Shown piece by piece: positions 24,483 to 33,775 of a stretch of DNA of 64,000 nt. The stretch comes from UBA5336 sp038745855 (lineage in GTDB: Bacteria > Pseudomonadota > Alphaproteobacteria > Caulobacterales > Hyphomonadaceae): the NCBI GenBank assembly GCA_038745855.1, contig JBCDLC010000016.1:1-64000 (forward strand), given 5' to 3'. Positions within the stretch are counted from its first letter, which is position 1; each line of letters starts with the position of its first letter. The notes under the pieces were generated by a model. It did no database searches. It had not been told where the DNA came from and saw only the letters and a program-made list of their open reading frames with translations. Made by a program: the position numbers and the translations under genes.

Positions 24483-26252
24483 ATGGGAATTCGGTTCAAC
24501 GCAACAGCCGCAGCGAGTGCTGCGTTGTTCGTACTCAGCGCTTGCGGCGGCGGTGGGGGTGGCGGCGGGTCAACGCCCAGCGCGGCATTCAACACACCGT
24601 CAGCGCCGGCGCCCATGCCCAATTCTGCACCCTCGCCACCCCCTCCTCCGCCTCCGCCGCCCCCAACACCTGCACCGCCTCCGCCTCCACCACCCCAGCC
24701 GACACCACCTCCGTCATCACAAGCGCCCGCATCGCCGCAGTTCATCCCAGGCCGGTTTGATCCTTCCGAAGAGTTCGAAGCGCGCTGTGAAATGCCTCGG
24801 TCCGGAGTCGACATCGAAGGGAACGCCTTCCCCGATGAACAAGGATCGCTGCTTGAAGAGCTGTTCTGGCTTCGGTCTTGGACCAACGAGACGTATCTCT
24901 GGCCCGATGAGGTGCCGGACCAGGACCCAAACGAATTCAACGGGAGACTCGTCTATTTTGAGGAACTCCGCAGTCGGGAAGTGACGGAGTCCGGCGAGGA
25001 CCAGGATGACTTTCACTTCTCGGAACCGACGGAAGACTTCCTTGCGCGCCGGAACTCAGCCGGCAGCGCTGGCTTCGGTTTCAGCCTTGCAGCCATTTCC
25101 CGCTCCGTCCCGCGTGATTTCCGCATCCGATTTACCGACCCCGACACGCCGGCTTCAGAAGAGGTCAATGGCCAGCCAAACCTCGTCCGTGGATCCCGGA
25201 TCCTCACCGTCGATGGTGTTGATCTCATCAATGCATCGGATCGGGATGATATTGAAACGCTCAACGATGGTCTGTTCCCGGAAAGAGCCGGTGAAAGCCA
25301 TACCTTCACGGTCCAGGATCCGGGATCGGACGAGGTGCGCACGATCACACTTGTCTCGGACGACCTCGCGCAAAAGCCCGTCAACCGTGTTCGCGTACTC
25401 GATACCGAAACCGGACCCGTCGGCTACCTGCTGCTGAACACGTTCAGCCCATTTTCCACCGAGGAGGAGTTGGCGGAGGCGATCAGAACGCTCTCGGACG
25501 CCGGTGTCAGCGATCTCGTTCTTGACCTTCGCTATAACGGAGGGGGTCTCCTCGCGGTCGCAGGCCAGCTCGGTTATCAGATCGCCGGCCCGGCGAGAAC
25601 AACGGGCCGGACATTCGAAGCCCTGCGGTTCAATAGTGGAATTGGGGGGACCAACCCCGTCACGGGTCGTCCGAACGATCCGCTTCCATTTTTCGAGTCA
25701 GGGTTGGGTTTCACGCTCCCGAATGGTGCCCCCCTGCGCAATCTCAATCTCTCTCGGGTGTTCGTCCTCACAACCGGCAACACGTGCAGCGCCAGCGAAG
25801 CGGTGATCAACGGATTGAGGGGCATCGATGTGGAAGTGGTGGTGATCGGCGACATCACCTGCGGAAAACCCTTCGGCTTCTACCCAACCGATAACTGCGG
25901 CGAGACCTATTACACGATCCAATTCCAAGGCGTGAATGATCGCGGCTTCGGAGACTATCAGGACGGCTTCGTACCCCAAGACTCCGATTTCGAGTTTGGC
26001 GTTCGTGTCCCAGGCTGCACGGTAGACGACGACTTGAGCCAGGAACTCGGCAACGCGAATGAGGCTCTGCTCGCGGCAGCGTTACAGTTTCGCGACGATG
26101 GTACGTGTCCGGTCTCCACGCCGTTAGGCGCGCAGGGAACGCAGAGCGATCAGGTGCGGCGCCTGACGAACCAGATGTCAGATGTCGCGACAACGGCTCT
26201 GAGCCCTGCCGACGATTTCTTGATAAACAACCGTGATATGACCATGCCCTGA
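24483..26252 (+). CDS. S41-family C-terminal processing protease, lipoprotein
   Basis: S41 peptidase of 589 residues. A lipoprotein signal (ATAAASAALFVLSAC) ends in an LSAC lipobox, followed by a Gly run and then a Pro-rich linker (about residues 40-85). A degenerate PDZ-like part (RGSRILTVDGVDLINASD) precedes the catalytic domain: VLDLRYNGGGLLAVAGQL, the Ser in GNTCSASEAVINGLRG and the Lys in GDITCGKPFGF, the usual S41 Ser-Lys dyad. An outer-membrane or periplasmic location is expected. The start was chosen at the signal peptide. Confidence 0.88.
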   Translation: MGIRFNATAAASAALFVLSACGGGGGGGGSTPSAAFNTPSAPAPMPNSAPSPPPPPPPPPPTPAPPPPPPPQPTPPPSSQAPASPQFIPGRFDPSEEFEARCEMPRSGVDIEGNAFPDEQGSLLEELFWLRSWTNETYLWPDEVPDQDPNEFNGRLVYFEELRSREVTESGEDQDDFHFSEPTEDFLARRNSAGSAGFGFSLAAISRSVPRDFRIRFTDPDTPASEEVNGQPNLVRGSRILTVDGVDLINASDRDDIETLNDGLFPERAGESHTFTVQDPGSDEVRTITLVSDDLAQKPVNRVRVLDTETGPVGYLLLNTFSPFSTEEELAEAIRTLSDAGVSDLVLDLRYNGGGLLAVAGQLGYQIAGPARTTGRTFEALRFNSGIGGTNPVTGRPNDPLPFFESGLGFTLPNGAPLRNLNLSRVFVLTTGNTCSASEAVINGLRGIDVEVVVIGDITCGKPFGFYPTDNCGETYYTIQFQGVNDRGFGDYQDGFVPQDSDFEFGVRVPGCTVDDDLSQELGNANEALLAAALQFRDDGTCPVSTPLGAQGTQSDQVRRLTNQMSDVATTALSPADDFLINNRDMTMP

Positions 26253-26288
26253 CGGGTGATCGTACCGCACCAGCCCGTGTTGCGCTGG

Positions 26289-27146
26289 TCAGTGCTCGAC
26301 CCCTGGCGTACCAAGCCGGGCATTGAAGTGATCGGCCAGTCTGCGGAAGCCCGCTTGGTCGACTGTCTCGGCCCGTGCTTCGGGATGGATATCTGCCGCT
26401 TCGAGAATTTCAGTCGCGTTCATTCCCGACGCTTTTGCCAAGGATTTCAGCGCCGCGCGGAGCATCTTTCGCCGCTGCCCGAACGCCGCCGCACTCACCC
26501 GTTCAAGCGTAGTCAAATGCTGGTAGCGTTGATCTGGCTGCAGAGGATGCAGAACCGCGACGGCACTGTCCACTTTTGGCGGCGGACGAAAAGCGCCGGG
26601 CGGTAGCGTGAAGGCGAGGTGCGGCGCGGTCACGGCTTGGGCGAGCACCGCAAGCCGTCCATAGTGGGGAGAGCCGGGCGCTGCGCAGACCCGCTCTGCC
26701 ACCTCTTTCTGGAACATCAGCGCCATCGAACCGCGCCAGTCACCCGCTTTGAGCCACGAAACAAGAAGCGGCGTGCCCACGTTGTATGGCAGGTTGGCAA
26801 TAATCATCGCAGGCGTCTTTGCGCCCGATTCTGTCAGCAGCTTCGGCCAGTCCACTCTCCTCGCATCCTGCTGGATAACCGCGAGGCGGCCCTCTTTCGC
26901 TTCGGGCCACTGCGCCAAGGCATCAGCAAACCGCCCATCCATCTCGACCGCGAGCACATGCCGAGCGCCCATTTCAAGCAGGGCCCGGGTGAGCCCTCCA
27001 GGGCCGGGACCAACTTCTATGACTGTCCGGCCTTCGACCGGGCCCGCAGCCAGTGCCGTCCGCTCCAGGATCGTGGGATCGAAAAGAAAATGCTGCCCCA
27101 GCGCCTTCCGAGCGGGCGCCAGATGCAAGTCCTTGCGGCCCTTCAT
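26289..27146 (-). CDS. rsmA: 16S rRNA dimethyladenosine transferase
   Basis: RsmA/KsgA of 285 residues, dimethylating A1518 and A1519 of 16S rRNA with SAM. Motifs include KALGQHFLFD near the N terminus, VIEVGPGPGGLTRALLE (SAM site), and the NLPYNVGTPLL catalytic motif (NLPY). The C-terminal helical domain with ARAETVDQAGFRRLAD is typical. Its ATG overlaps the pdxA stop by 4 bases, and it ends the lptD-surA-pdxA-rsmA operon, the standard alphaproteobacterial order. Confidence 0.96.
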   Translation of the reverse strand: MKGRKDLHLAPARKALGQHFLFDPTILERTALAAGPVEGRTVIEVGPGPGGLTRALLEMGARHVLAVEMDGRFADALAQWPEAKEGRLAVIQQDARRVDWPKLLTESGAKTPAMIIANLPYNVGTPLLVSWLKAGDWRGSMALMFQKEVAERVCAAPGSPHYGRLAVLAQAVTAPHLAFTLPPGAFRPPPKVDSAVAVLHPLQPDQRYQHLTTLERVSAAAFGQRRKMLRAALKSLAKASGMNATEILEAADIHPEARAETVDQAGFRRLADHFNARLGTPGVEH

Positions 27147-28159
27147 CGGCCGAACCGGTTGTACGCCATGGCCCGTGCAAGTCGGATCGCTGCAATCAGG
27201 CTTTCAGGGCGCGCCTGTCCGATCGCTGCGGCGTCATAGGCAGTGCCATGATCGGGACTGGTGCGAATGAAAGGCAAGCCGAGGGTCGTGTTGACCCCAT
27301 TCCAAAGATCGAGGGTCTTGACCGGGATGAGGCCTTGATCGTGGGTCATTGCGATCACTGCGTCGAAGCGGCCTTCGAGGGCTTCGGCGAACACCGTGTC
27401 AGCTGGTCTGGCATCGCTGATATCCACGCCGCGCTCCCGTAAGGCGGCCGCAGCGGGATTGATGATCGTTTGCTCTTCCTGGCCCAGCGTTCCAGCCTCG
27501 CCCGCGTGGGGGTTCAGCCCGGTGAAAGCAAGCCTAGGCAAGTTTATGCCAAAGTCCTGGGCCAGCGCATGGCGAACAATCATCGCCGTGTTCACCAGGC
27601 TCTCCTCTGTGATGGCGTCGATCGCCTGACGCAACGGCTGGTGAATGGTCGCGAGCGCCACCCGCAACCCGCCGCCAACCAGCATCATCACCGGTTGTGG
27701 CCGCGCGCGATCATCTGGTGCACAGAGAGACGCCAAAAACTCCGTATGACCGGGATGGGGGAACCCCGCCTCGTAAAGCAGAGCTTTCGCAATAGGGTTG
27801 GTCACCACTCCCCCTGCTACGCCCGCTAGAACGTGGCGCACCGCAAGCGCGATCGACTCTGTAATTGCCGGCGCCGCGCCTACATCGGGAACGCCCGGTT
27901 GCCACGCTCCGCACACAGCTTCGATGCCGAACACAGGCAGCGCAGCTTCAAAACACCCACGCGCCGCTTCGGGCTCGTCAATCTCAACAATCGGACCGCT
28001 TTGTGAGAATATCTCTGGCGGAGCGATGACATAGAAGGCCGCGTCGGGTTCCGACCTGAGCGCTTCCCAAGCCATCCGTGTGATTAATCGACCGACCCCG
28101 GCAGGATCCCCCATCGTTACTGCCAAGGGTTTCGCACAATCAGAGTGTTTGGCGTGCAT
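27143..28159 (-). CDS. pdxA: 4-hydroxythreonine-4-phosphate dehydrogenase
   Basis: PdxA of 338 residues, oxidising 4-phosphooxy-L-threonine in the DXP-dependent pyridoxal phosphate pathway. VTMGDPAGVG at the N terminus, GVVTNPIAKALLYEAGFPHPGHTEFLA (shortened: TNPIAKAL; HPGHTEFLA) and FTGLNPHAGE are signature segments, with the late metal His in AMTHDQGLIPVK. Lies between surA and rsmA in the conserved operon. Confidence 0.95.
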   Translation of the reverse strand: MHAKHSDCAKPLAVTMGDPAGVGRLITRMAWEALRSEPDAAFYVIAPPEIFSQSGPIVEIDEPEAARGCFEAALPVFGIEAVCGAWQPGVPDVGAAPAITESIALAVRHVLAGVAGGVVTNPIAKALLYEAGFPHPGHTEFLASLCAPDDRARPQPVMMLVGGGLRVALATIHQPLRQAIDAITEESLVNTAMIVRHALAQDFGINLPRLAFTGLNPHAGEAGTLGQEEQTIINPAAAALRERGVDISDARPADTVFAEALEGRFDAVIAMTHDQGLIPVKTLDLWNGVNTTLGLPFIRTSPDHGTAYDAAAIGQARPESLIAAIRLARAMAYNRFGR

Positions 28160-28210
28160 TTGCGCTTGCTGACCTAGCCATGTGGCGGATGCGAGACCGC
28201 TCGTCGTGCC

Positions 28211-29488
28211 TTAGAGTTCACGCCTGATAATCGTCGCTTCGCGTTTCAAATCGCGCAGCGCCCGCTGTGCGATCAGCGACAATTGCTGTCCGTAGAGACG
28301 GTTCTCGATCTGCTCCCGGCTCGGTACACCGCCGCCACTCGCGAGTTTATCACAGACCACCATGACCGTTGGCTTCGTGGCCATCTCAAAAACATCCGTG
28401 GCCGTGTTTGGTGCTGTCGCGTTAATCCGCGTGGCCGCTTCTTCAGATAATTGCGACACGGACAGGGTTTCGAGCTTTACAGCCGAAAACGCTGCATTCT
28501 CGGCGGCCAAGGCTTCGGCAGCGTCGCAGCTATCCAGCGTCCTCGCCGCTGTTCGTAGCCCCTCGGCATCGCCGGTCTCGGAAGCCAACCGGACCAGCGA
28601 TACCACCGTATCCGCTTCCTCCGGCTCGCGCTTGCCCTCAACAGAGACGATATAGACGCCATCGGCGACAAGGATTGGTGGAGTGAGCCCGGGCCCTGGT
28701 AAAGCACGGACGGCTTCCGCCACCTCAGGTTCCATATCTTCGAGTGATACCCATCCCATGCTCCCGCCTGTTGCCGCGGTCGGTGCAGACGAGAAGCGTT
28801 GGGCCGCCAATTCGAAAGGGGCCCCCTGTTGGAGCTGTGAAACGATGGAATCGGCCGCCTGCCGAGCCTGTTCAATTTGGGCCAGATCCTGGGCGTAGAG
28901 GAAGATCTCGCTGATGTTGTACTGTGTCTCTGACGCCGCCCGGCGAAGCTGTTCCAGTTCCTCATCAATTTGATTACTCGATATCCGGATTCTGGTTCCG
29001 TACAGCCCACGCATAATTCGGCGCCAGGCTATTTCCGCCCTGAGCTGTTCTTCGAGGCTGACAGGATTGATACCCGCTGCGAGCAATTGGTTGATGAAGA
29101 CATCGCGTTCCAGCCCCGATTGACGGGCAATACCTTCAATCTCCGCCTGGATTTCGGCACTTTCGATCTCGACCTCGAATTCAGCCGCCTCCTCGATCTG
29201 GAGCTTTTCATCGATAAGCTGCTCCAGGGCCCGGCCAGTGATCTGCTGGATCTGCTCCTGAGTCGGCTGACCGCCAAGTCCAAGCAGAAGGAGCTGCGCC
29301 CGCTCCACGACATCTGAGTACGAGATGGGCCGGTCGTTCACGATCGCCGCGATCCCGCCGAGCGGCAGAGAGGCGTCACCGGTCGATTGTACAGCACCAT
29401 CGGCAACGCCCGGCGTTGCGAGTTCCTGGCCGAACGAGAAAGGTGCGAATGCCATCAGGCAGAAAGCAAAGAGGGGTGCGCGAGACAT
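28211..29488 (-). CDS. surA: periplasmic SurA-type peptidyl-prolyl isomerase
   Basis: SurA-like chaperone of 425 residues that folds outer-membrane beta-barrels. A signal peptide (LFAFCLMAFAPFSFG) is followed by the SurA N domain (GGIAAIVNDRPISYSDVVERAQLLLLGLGG; shortened), with the EQLIDEKLQIEEAAE helix, and a parvulin-like domain with STGWVS-type segment (SMGWVSLEDMEPEVAEAV). The frame runs to 29584, but the ATG at 29486-29488 gives the signal peptide. It follows lptD, its well-known client partner. Confidence 0.9.
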   Translation of the reverse strand: MSRAPLFAFCLMAFAPFSFGQELATPGVADGAVQSTGDASLPLGGIAAIVNDRPISYSDVVERAQLLLLGLGGQPTQEQIQQITGRALEQLIDEKLQIEEAAEFEVEIESAEIQAEIEGIARQSGLERDVFINQLLAAGINPVSLEEQLRAEIAWRRIMRGLYGTRIRISSNQIDEELEQLRRAASETQYNISEIFLYAQDLAQIEQARQAADSIVSQLQQGAPFELAAQRFSSAPTAATGGSMGWVSLEDMEPEVAEAVRALPGPGLTPPILVADGVYIVSVEGKREPEEADTVVSLVRLASETGDAEGLRTAARTLDSCDAAEALAAENAAFSAVKLETLSVSQLSEEAATRINATAPNTATDVFEMATKPTVMVVCDKLASGGGVPSREQIENRLYGQQLSLIAQRALRDLKREATIIRREL

Positions 29489-29602
29489 CGAGAAACTCAC
29501 TTCCAACAATCCGAGCGAGGTTATGCAAATCCGACGTGAACGTACCTGCAACGCCGCACAACGCAACGTTTGCGCGCAGCACATGTCCGCATTTTCAGTG
29601 CA

Positions 29603-31807
29603 TCAATCGACGTCCTGGGACCCCAATTCACCCAAGCTAAGCAATGAGAAGCGGAAGGTGACGGATTCCGACGGTCCAAGCTCACGGTCGCGATTATCGG
29701 TGCGCTGGAACGCCAATTGGAAAAGAGCACAGCCGTCCTGGTAGCCGATCCCGACCGAATGGCGGCTATCGAAATTGTCGGCGATATCCCTGATCCGGGC
29801 GTAGGAGAGGTTGAAGCGGTCCGTGAGCTGGAACGTGCCATTTATCGAAACAGCCTCATCCTCGACGCCGCGCACGGCGATGCTTTCATCGATCTTGTAG
29901 TATTGCGCAGCCGCCTTGACCCTCCAGAACTGCGTCGAGACCCGGGCATCGATCCTATTCAGGGATAAATCCTCGTCGTCGAACCTCAAACTGGTTGCAA
30001 CAGACAGGGGCCGGCCGATCTTGAATGCCGCGCTGCTGATCCAGTCGCTGCTGGTGCCGTCGAGGTTGGACAGGGGATCGAACCCAGTTTCGCTCTCGGA
30101 TTTCCAACGTCTTCCCGCCGAGCCTGCGAGTTCGACACCGTTCTTCCACCGGGCCTTCGCGAAGAACCCTGCAGCGACATGGTTGCCGCCGTCCACCAAG
30201 TCAAAACCGCCGGAGGCGTCAGGATCGAACAGGTCTGGATCGTAAAGCTCAAAAAGAAGGGAGTCCTCGTTCGGGATTGCCTCATCGTTCGACCCGCTCG
30301 TGCCCACCGATCCCATCACGATGGGTTCTACGGTTACGTCGACGCTGTTCCCTCGGCGCACAAGGGGATACGATAGGGTCGCGCCCACATGGCCGATCGA
30401 CCGTGTCGCGCTGCCCGTCCCGGCGATATCCTCGTCCAGGGCATAAAAATCAAACCGGCCTTCGGCGAAGGGACGCGCAACGAGACCCGGTCCTATGATC
30501 CTCTGGGTCGACCAATCAAACCCTGCCGAGACGCGTTGGCTATCATCGCCTTCGTCGCGGGTGATCGCCGTGGATGTGACCTGAACGCCCGCTAAACCCG
30601 CATCGCCGAGGTCGAACAGGCGTTCCGCGAACGCATAGGGCAAGACCAACGGCAGTGCGCTGTTCTCATCGTTCTGCCTAAGCCCCTGGAAGGCGAGGAG
30701 CGCGGCATCAGCGTAAAATGTGTCGTCCTGGCCGACGGCAAAGAGCTGAGACAACAGCCGCCGAGGTTGGCTAGCATAGAGGCCGCGAAGATTGTCTTCC
30801 CCGTCAATATCGTACCGGCCGAGATAAAGATCATCGGTGACCCGCTCAGCGCCAAAACCCCAGAGCCATTTGTCGGTAAGCCGAAACACGCCATCGGCGA
30901 AGATATGGCTGCGTAGAGAGTTATCACTGTCGTCGAGACGCTCCCCATCGCCATCGAACAGGCGCTCCTGGGTGATCGACGTATTGATGTTGACCTGTCC
31001 GGACCAGAAACGTTTCGAATAGTCGAGTTCGAGCAACGGATTAACCCGCTGATGCACGCGCGGGGAGATTGTGAGTTCCTGGGAGTCCGAGATCGCCCAG
31101 TAGTAGGGCTGTTGGTAGAACCACCCCACCGTCGTGGAAAGGCCTGCATCGGGGAACAGAAGGCCGGATCGCCGCCCCGATGTAGGATCGGGATGCGCAA
31201 GGTAGGGTAGGTAGAAGACCGGCACTCCCCCAACCTCCAACACCGCATCCCGGTAGGAGATCATCTTCGTCTGCTCATTCAGGATAGCCCTACGGGCGCG
31301 CAGGCTCCAAGTGGGTGTTTCTCCCTCTTCGCAGATTTCGCACGCGGTATAGACGATCTGGTCGAGGGCATTGATGCCGCCCTCCTCGCGTATGGCAGCA
31401 TTGGCAACAGCGGTTGCTCCATTGCCCATGCGCATGGAGAAGCCGATCGCGAACCCGCCCGAAAGATCGGAATCGACCTCGATTTCGTTGGCGAACTGCT
31501 CTGTGCCCTCTCCATCCACAATGACCACGTTGCCCGTCGCGCGGACCTTTTCGGTATTCCGGTCGAAAACCACCCGGTCCGCCCTCAGCGTCCGCTTTCC
31601 GTAAGTCGCCTCCACACCGCCCTCAGCGATGATCAGATTGCGCGCCTGGTCCTCGTAAAGCCTTTCGGCAACAAGGATGACCTCTTCTTCCGACTGCGCC
31701 GCTGTCGTCGTGGGGTTGCCAGCCTCACCCGCGTCCTGCTGCGCATGAACGGGATACGCCGCAAGCAGGCCGGTCGATGCCGCTGCAAGAATGGCCTTCT
31801 TGTTCAT
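29603..31807 (-). CDS. lptD: LPS-assembly protein LptD
   Basis: Outer-membrane LptD of 734 residues that inserts lipopolysaccharide into the outer leaflet with LptE. A signal peptide (AILAAASTGLLAAYPVHA) is followed by the OstA jellyroll (LIIAEGGVEATYGKRTLRADRVVFDRNTEKVRATGNV; shortened) and a long C-terminal barrel with alternating Tyr/Arg/Asp strands, ending FRFSLLSLGELG. Two Cys in TACEICEEGE are compatible with the family disulfide. First gene of the lptD-surA-pdxA-rsmA operon. Confidence 0.94.
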   Translation of the reverse strand: MNKKAILAAASTGLLAAYPVHAQQDAGEAGNPTTTAAQSEEEVILVAERLYEDQARNLIIAEGGVEATYGKRTLRADRVVFDRNTEKVRATGNVVIVDGEGTEQFANEIEVDSDLSGGFAIGFSMRMGNGATAVANAAIREEGGINALDQIVYTACEICEEGETPTWSLRARRAILNEQTKMISYRDAVLEVGGVPVFYLPYLAHPDPTSGRRSGLLFPDAGLSTTVGWFYQQPYYWAISDSQELTISPRVHQRVNPLLELDYSKRFWSGQVNINTSITQERLFDGDGERLDDSDNSLRSHIFADGVFRLTDKWLWGFGAERVTDDLYLGRYDIDGEDNLRGLYASQPRRLLSQLFAVGQDDTFYADAALLAFQGLRQNDENSALPLVLPYAFAERLFDLGDAGLAGVQVTSTAITRDEGDDSQRVSAGFDWSTQRIIGPGLVARPFAEGRFDFYALDEDIAGTGSATRSIGHVGATLSYPLVRRGNSVDVTVEPIVMGSVGTSGSNDEAIPNEDSLLFELYDPDLFDPDASGGFDLVDGGNHVAAGFFAKARWKNGVELAGSAGRRWKSESETGFDPLSNLDGTSSDWISSAAFKIGRPLSVATSLRFDDEDLSLNRIDARVSTQFWRVKAAAQYYKIDESIAVRGVEDEAVSINGTFQLTDRFNLSYARIRDIADNFDSRHSVGIGYQDGCALFQLAFQRTDNRDRELGPSESVTFRFSLLSLGELGSQDVD

Positions 31808-31988
31808 ACGCGTCGACCCTGCCTCGCTGGCTCAAGGGGCGTGCCTCGAACCTGCCCCGGACGCGCAGGACTAGCGGGCTGTGCCAGGGGCGTCCAGCAA
31901 CCGGCTCACAGTGAACGGTATTTCATGGGCGCCTGTGTTCTCAGCGCCAGCGCCCATCCCACGACCCTCAACTTGTTTCCAGAAACGG

Positions 31989-33101
31989 TCAGGCATCCAC
32001 GTTTAGTGCAGCCAATCCACCCGGAAGTGTCACGACCTCGCCCGCAATCTCCAACTCCATGAGAATGGCCAGGCATCGGGAAACACCGAGATCGCTTGCA
32101 CGCGCAATCTCGTCGATGGGCATGGAATAAGGGGCCAGCACGCTCTTCACGGCAGCAATTTGAGACGCCGGCGGTGTGTCTTGAGGGGGACCCAAATCTG
32201 CCGAGGGCGGCGCGGAGACCGATTTCAATCCGGGAAGTCCCGACACAATATCCAGCACGTCATTCGCATGGCGCACCAACGCTGCTCCGTTCTGGATGAG
32301 CCGATTGGTGCCCGCCGCGCGGGGGTCAAGTGGTGAGCCAGGTACAGCCATCACTTCCCGGCCTTGCTCGCCTGCTGTCCGGGCCGAAATCAACGAGCCC
32401 GACCGCTCCGCTGCCTCGATAACCACGACGCCGCGGGCACATCCGGTAATGATCCGATTGCGCCTCGGGAAATCCTTCGCCGTCGCTCGATGTCCGAAGG
32501 GGCTTTCGGAGAGGAGCACGCCCTCTGCGGCAACCGCGGCATAAAGCCTGTCGTGCTGGGGCGGATAGACATGGTCAATGCCGCCCCCAAGCACGGCCGC
32601 TGTACCGGTTTTCAAGGTTGCCGCATGGGCCTCACCGTCAATGCCGCGCGCCAGTCCTGAAACGATCGTATAACCGGCTTTTCCAAGTTCAGCGGCCATA
32701 TCGCGCGCCAGCTTACGGCCACCCGCAGAGGCATTTCGTGCGCCAACCATCGCAATTGCTGGACGATCCAGAAGACTAGGGTCACCGAGCGCTGCGATCA
32801 CCGGAGGTGGCGGATCCAGTGCCCGCAAGAGTGGCGGAAAATCCGGCTCTATGGCTACGAGCACCCGCGCACCATGACGGTATGTCGCTTCGATCTCTTC
32901 CTCGATCTTCGAGGCGAGCGGTGCTGCCAGAGGTGTCTTCCGCCCAGCCCGGCTCGCAAGCTCCGGAAGTGCCTCGAGCGCTGCTTCGGCACTCTTGTAC
33001 CGTCTGAGGAGCTGGAAGAACGTGACCGGTCCAATATTCGGGGTGCGGGCCAACCTCAGCCAATGGACGCGTTCGGCATCGGAAACAGGGCGCGGAGTCA
33101 T
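31989..33101 (-). CDS. dprA: DNA-processing protein DprA
   Basis: DprA/Smf of 370 residues, a RecA loader that protects incoming single-stranded DNA in transformation. The Rossmann core shows VGARNASAGGRKLARDMAAELGKAGYTIVSGLARGIDGEAHAATL (shortened: AMVGARNASAGG; TIVSGLARGIDGEAH), GTAAVLGGGIDHVYPPQHDRLY and RNRIITGCARGVVVIEAAERSGSLISA. C-terminal winged-helix-like domain present. Stop of plsY overlaps its start by 4 bases. Confidence 0.95.
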   Translation of the reverse strand: MTPRPVSDAERVHWLRLARTPNIGPVTFFQLLRRYKSAEAALEALPELASRAGRKTPLAAPLASKIEEEIEATYRHGARVLVAIEPDFPPLLRALDPPPPVIAALGDPSLLDRPAIAMVGARNASAGGRKLARDMAAELGKAGYTIVSGLARGIDGEAHAATLKTGTAAVLGGGIDHVYPPQHDRLYAAVAAEGVLLSESPFGHRATAKDFPRRNRIITGCARGVVVIEAAERSGSLISARTAGEQGREVMAVPGSPLDPRAAGTNRLIQNGAALVRHANDVLDIVSGLPGLKSVSAPPSADLGPPQDTPPASQIAAVKSVLAPYSMPIDEIARASDLGVSRCLAILMELEIAGEVVTLPGGLAALNVDA

Positions 33102-33709
33102 AGAGATCCAGATTTCGTACCAAAACGTGGCTCAGTGCCAGCGAGAAGCCGCGCGATGTTGCTACGATGGGTGTAGAATACCAACAGCGACAGGATCACC
33201 AAGCCGCCAACGACAAAAGGGCGTTCATCGAGGAAATATGCGCCGGCAGGCACGACAATCGCCGCAGATAGAGCCGCGAGTGACGAGATCCGTGATATGG
33301 CAAATAATCCCAACCAGATGGGCGCGGCAATCGTGAACGCCTTGAGGGAGGTGAACAACAATAGTCCCGCGTAGGTCGCAACCCCCTTCCCACCCTTGAA
33401 GGAAAGCCAAACAGGATAGCAATGGCCCACAAAGGCGGCGGTGCCTGCCACAAACCCTGCGTCCGGTCCAAATGCAAACCCGAACGCCAACGCGGCCAAC
33501 CCCGCTTTCAAACTGTCCAGTAGCACCGTCGCCAGTGCCAGGTCCTTCCGTCCCGATCGAAGGACATTGGTCGCCCCGATATTGCCCGATCCAATCGATC
33601 TGAGGTCAATCCCTGCCATTCTGGTGAGCACCAGTCCGAAGGGGATGGAGCCCAGCAGGTAGCCGCCAACGCTGCTGGCAAGAAAGAACGGGGTCGCCGA
33701 AAGGTCCAT
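33098..33709 (-). CDS. plsY: glycerol-3-phosphate acyltransferase PlsY
   Basis: Integral-membrane acyltransferase of 203 residues that transfers acyl from acyl-phosphate to glycerol-3-phosphate, the first step of phosphatidate synthesis. Five or six helices; signatures GYLLGSIPFGLVLTR, GSGNIGATNVLRSG and GHCYPVWLSFKGGKGVAT are unmistakable. First gene of a plsY-dprA pair with a 4-base overlap. Confidence 0.96.
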   Translation of the reverse strand: MDLSATPFFLASSVGGYLLGSIPFGLVLTRMAGIDLRSIGSGNIGATNVLRSGRKDLALATVLLDSLKAGLAALAFGFAFGPDAGFVAGTAAFVGHCYPVWLSFKGGKGVATYAGLLLFTSLKAFTIAAPIWLGLFAISRISSLAALSAAIVVPAGAYFLDERPFVVGGLVILSLLVFYTHRSNIARLLAGTEPRFGTKSGSL

Positions 33710-33775
33710 GTTTTACCGTGTTGTCATCTTTCTGACCGCCACGGAATAGGACGCACATCGCGTTCCGACAAGCGT

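Noticed and set aside
26269..26289. 6-bp repeat ACCAGC / GCTGGT between the S41 and rsmA genes as a terminator
   Set aside because: Stem is short and no T run follows on either strand.
31925..31957. 8-bp repeat ATGGGCGC / GCGCCCAT between lptD and dprA as a terminator
   Set aside because: No T run follows on either strand, so it is only a possible hairpin.
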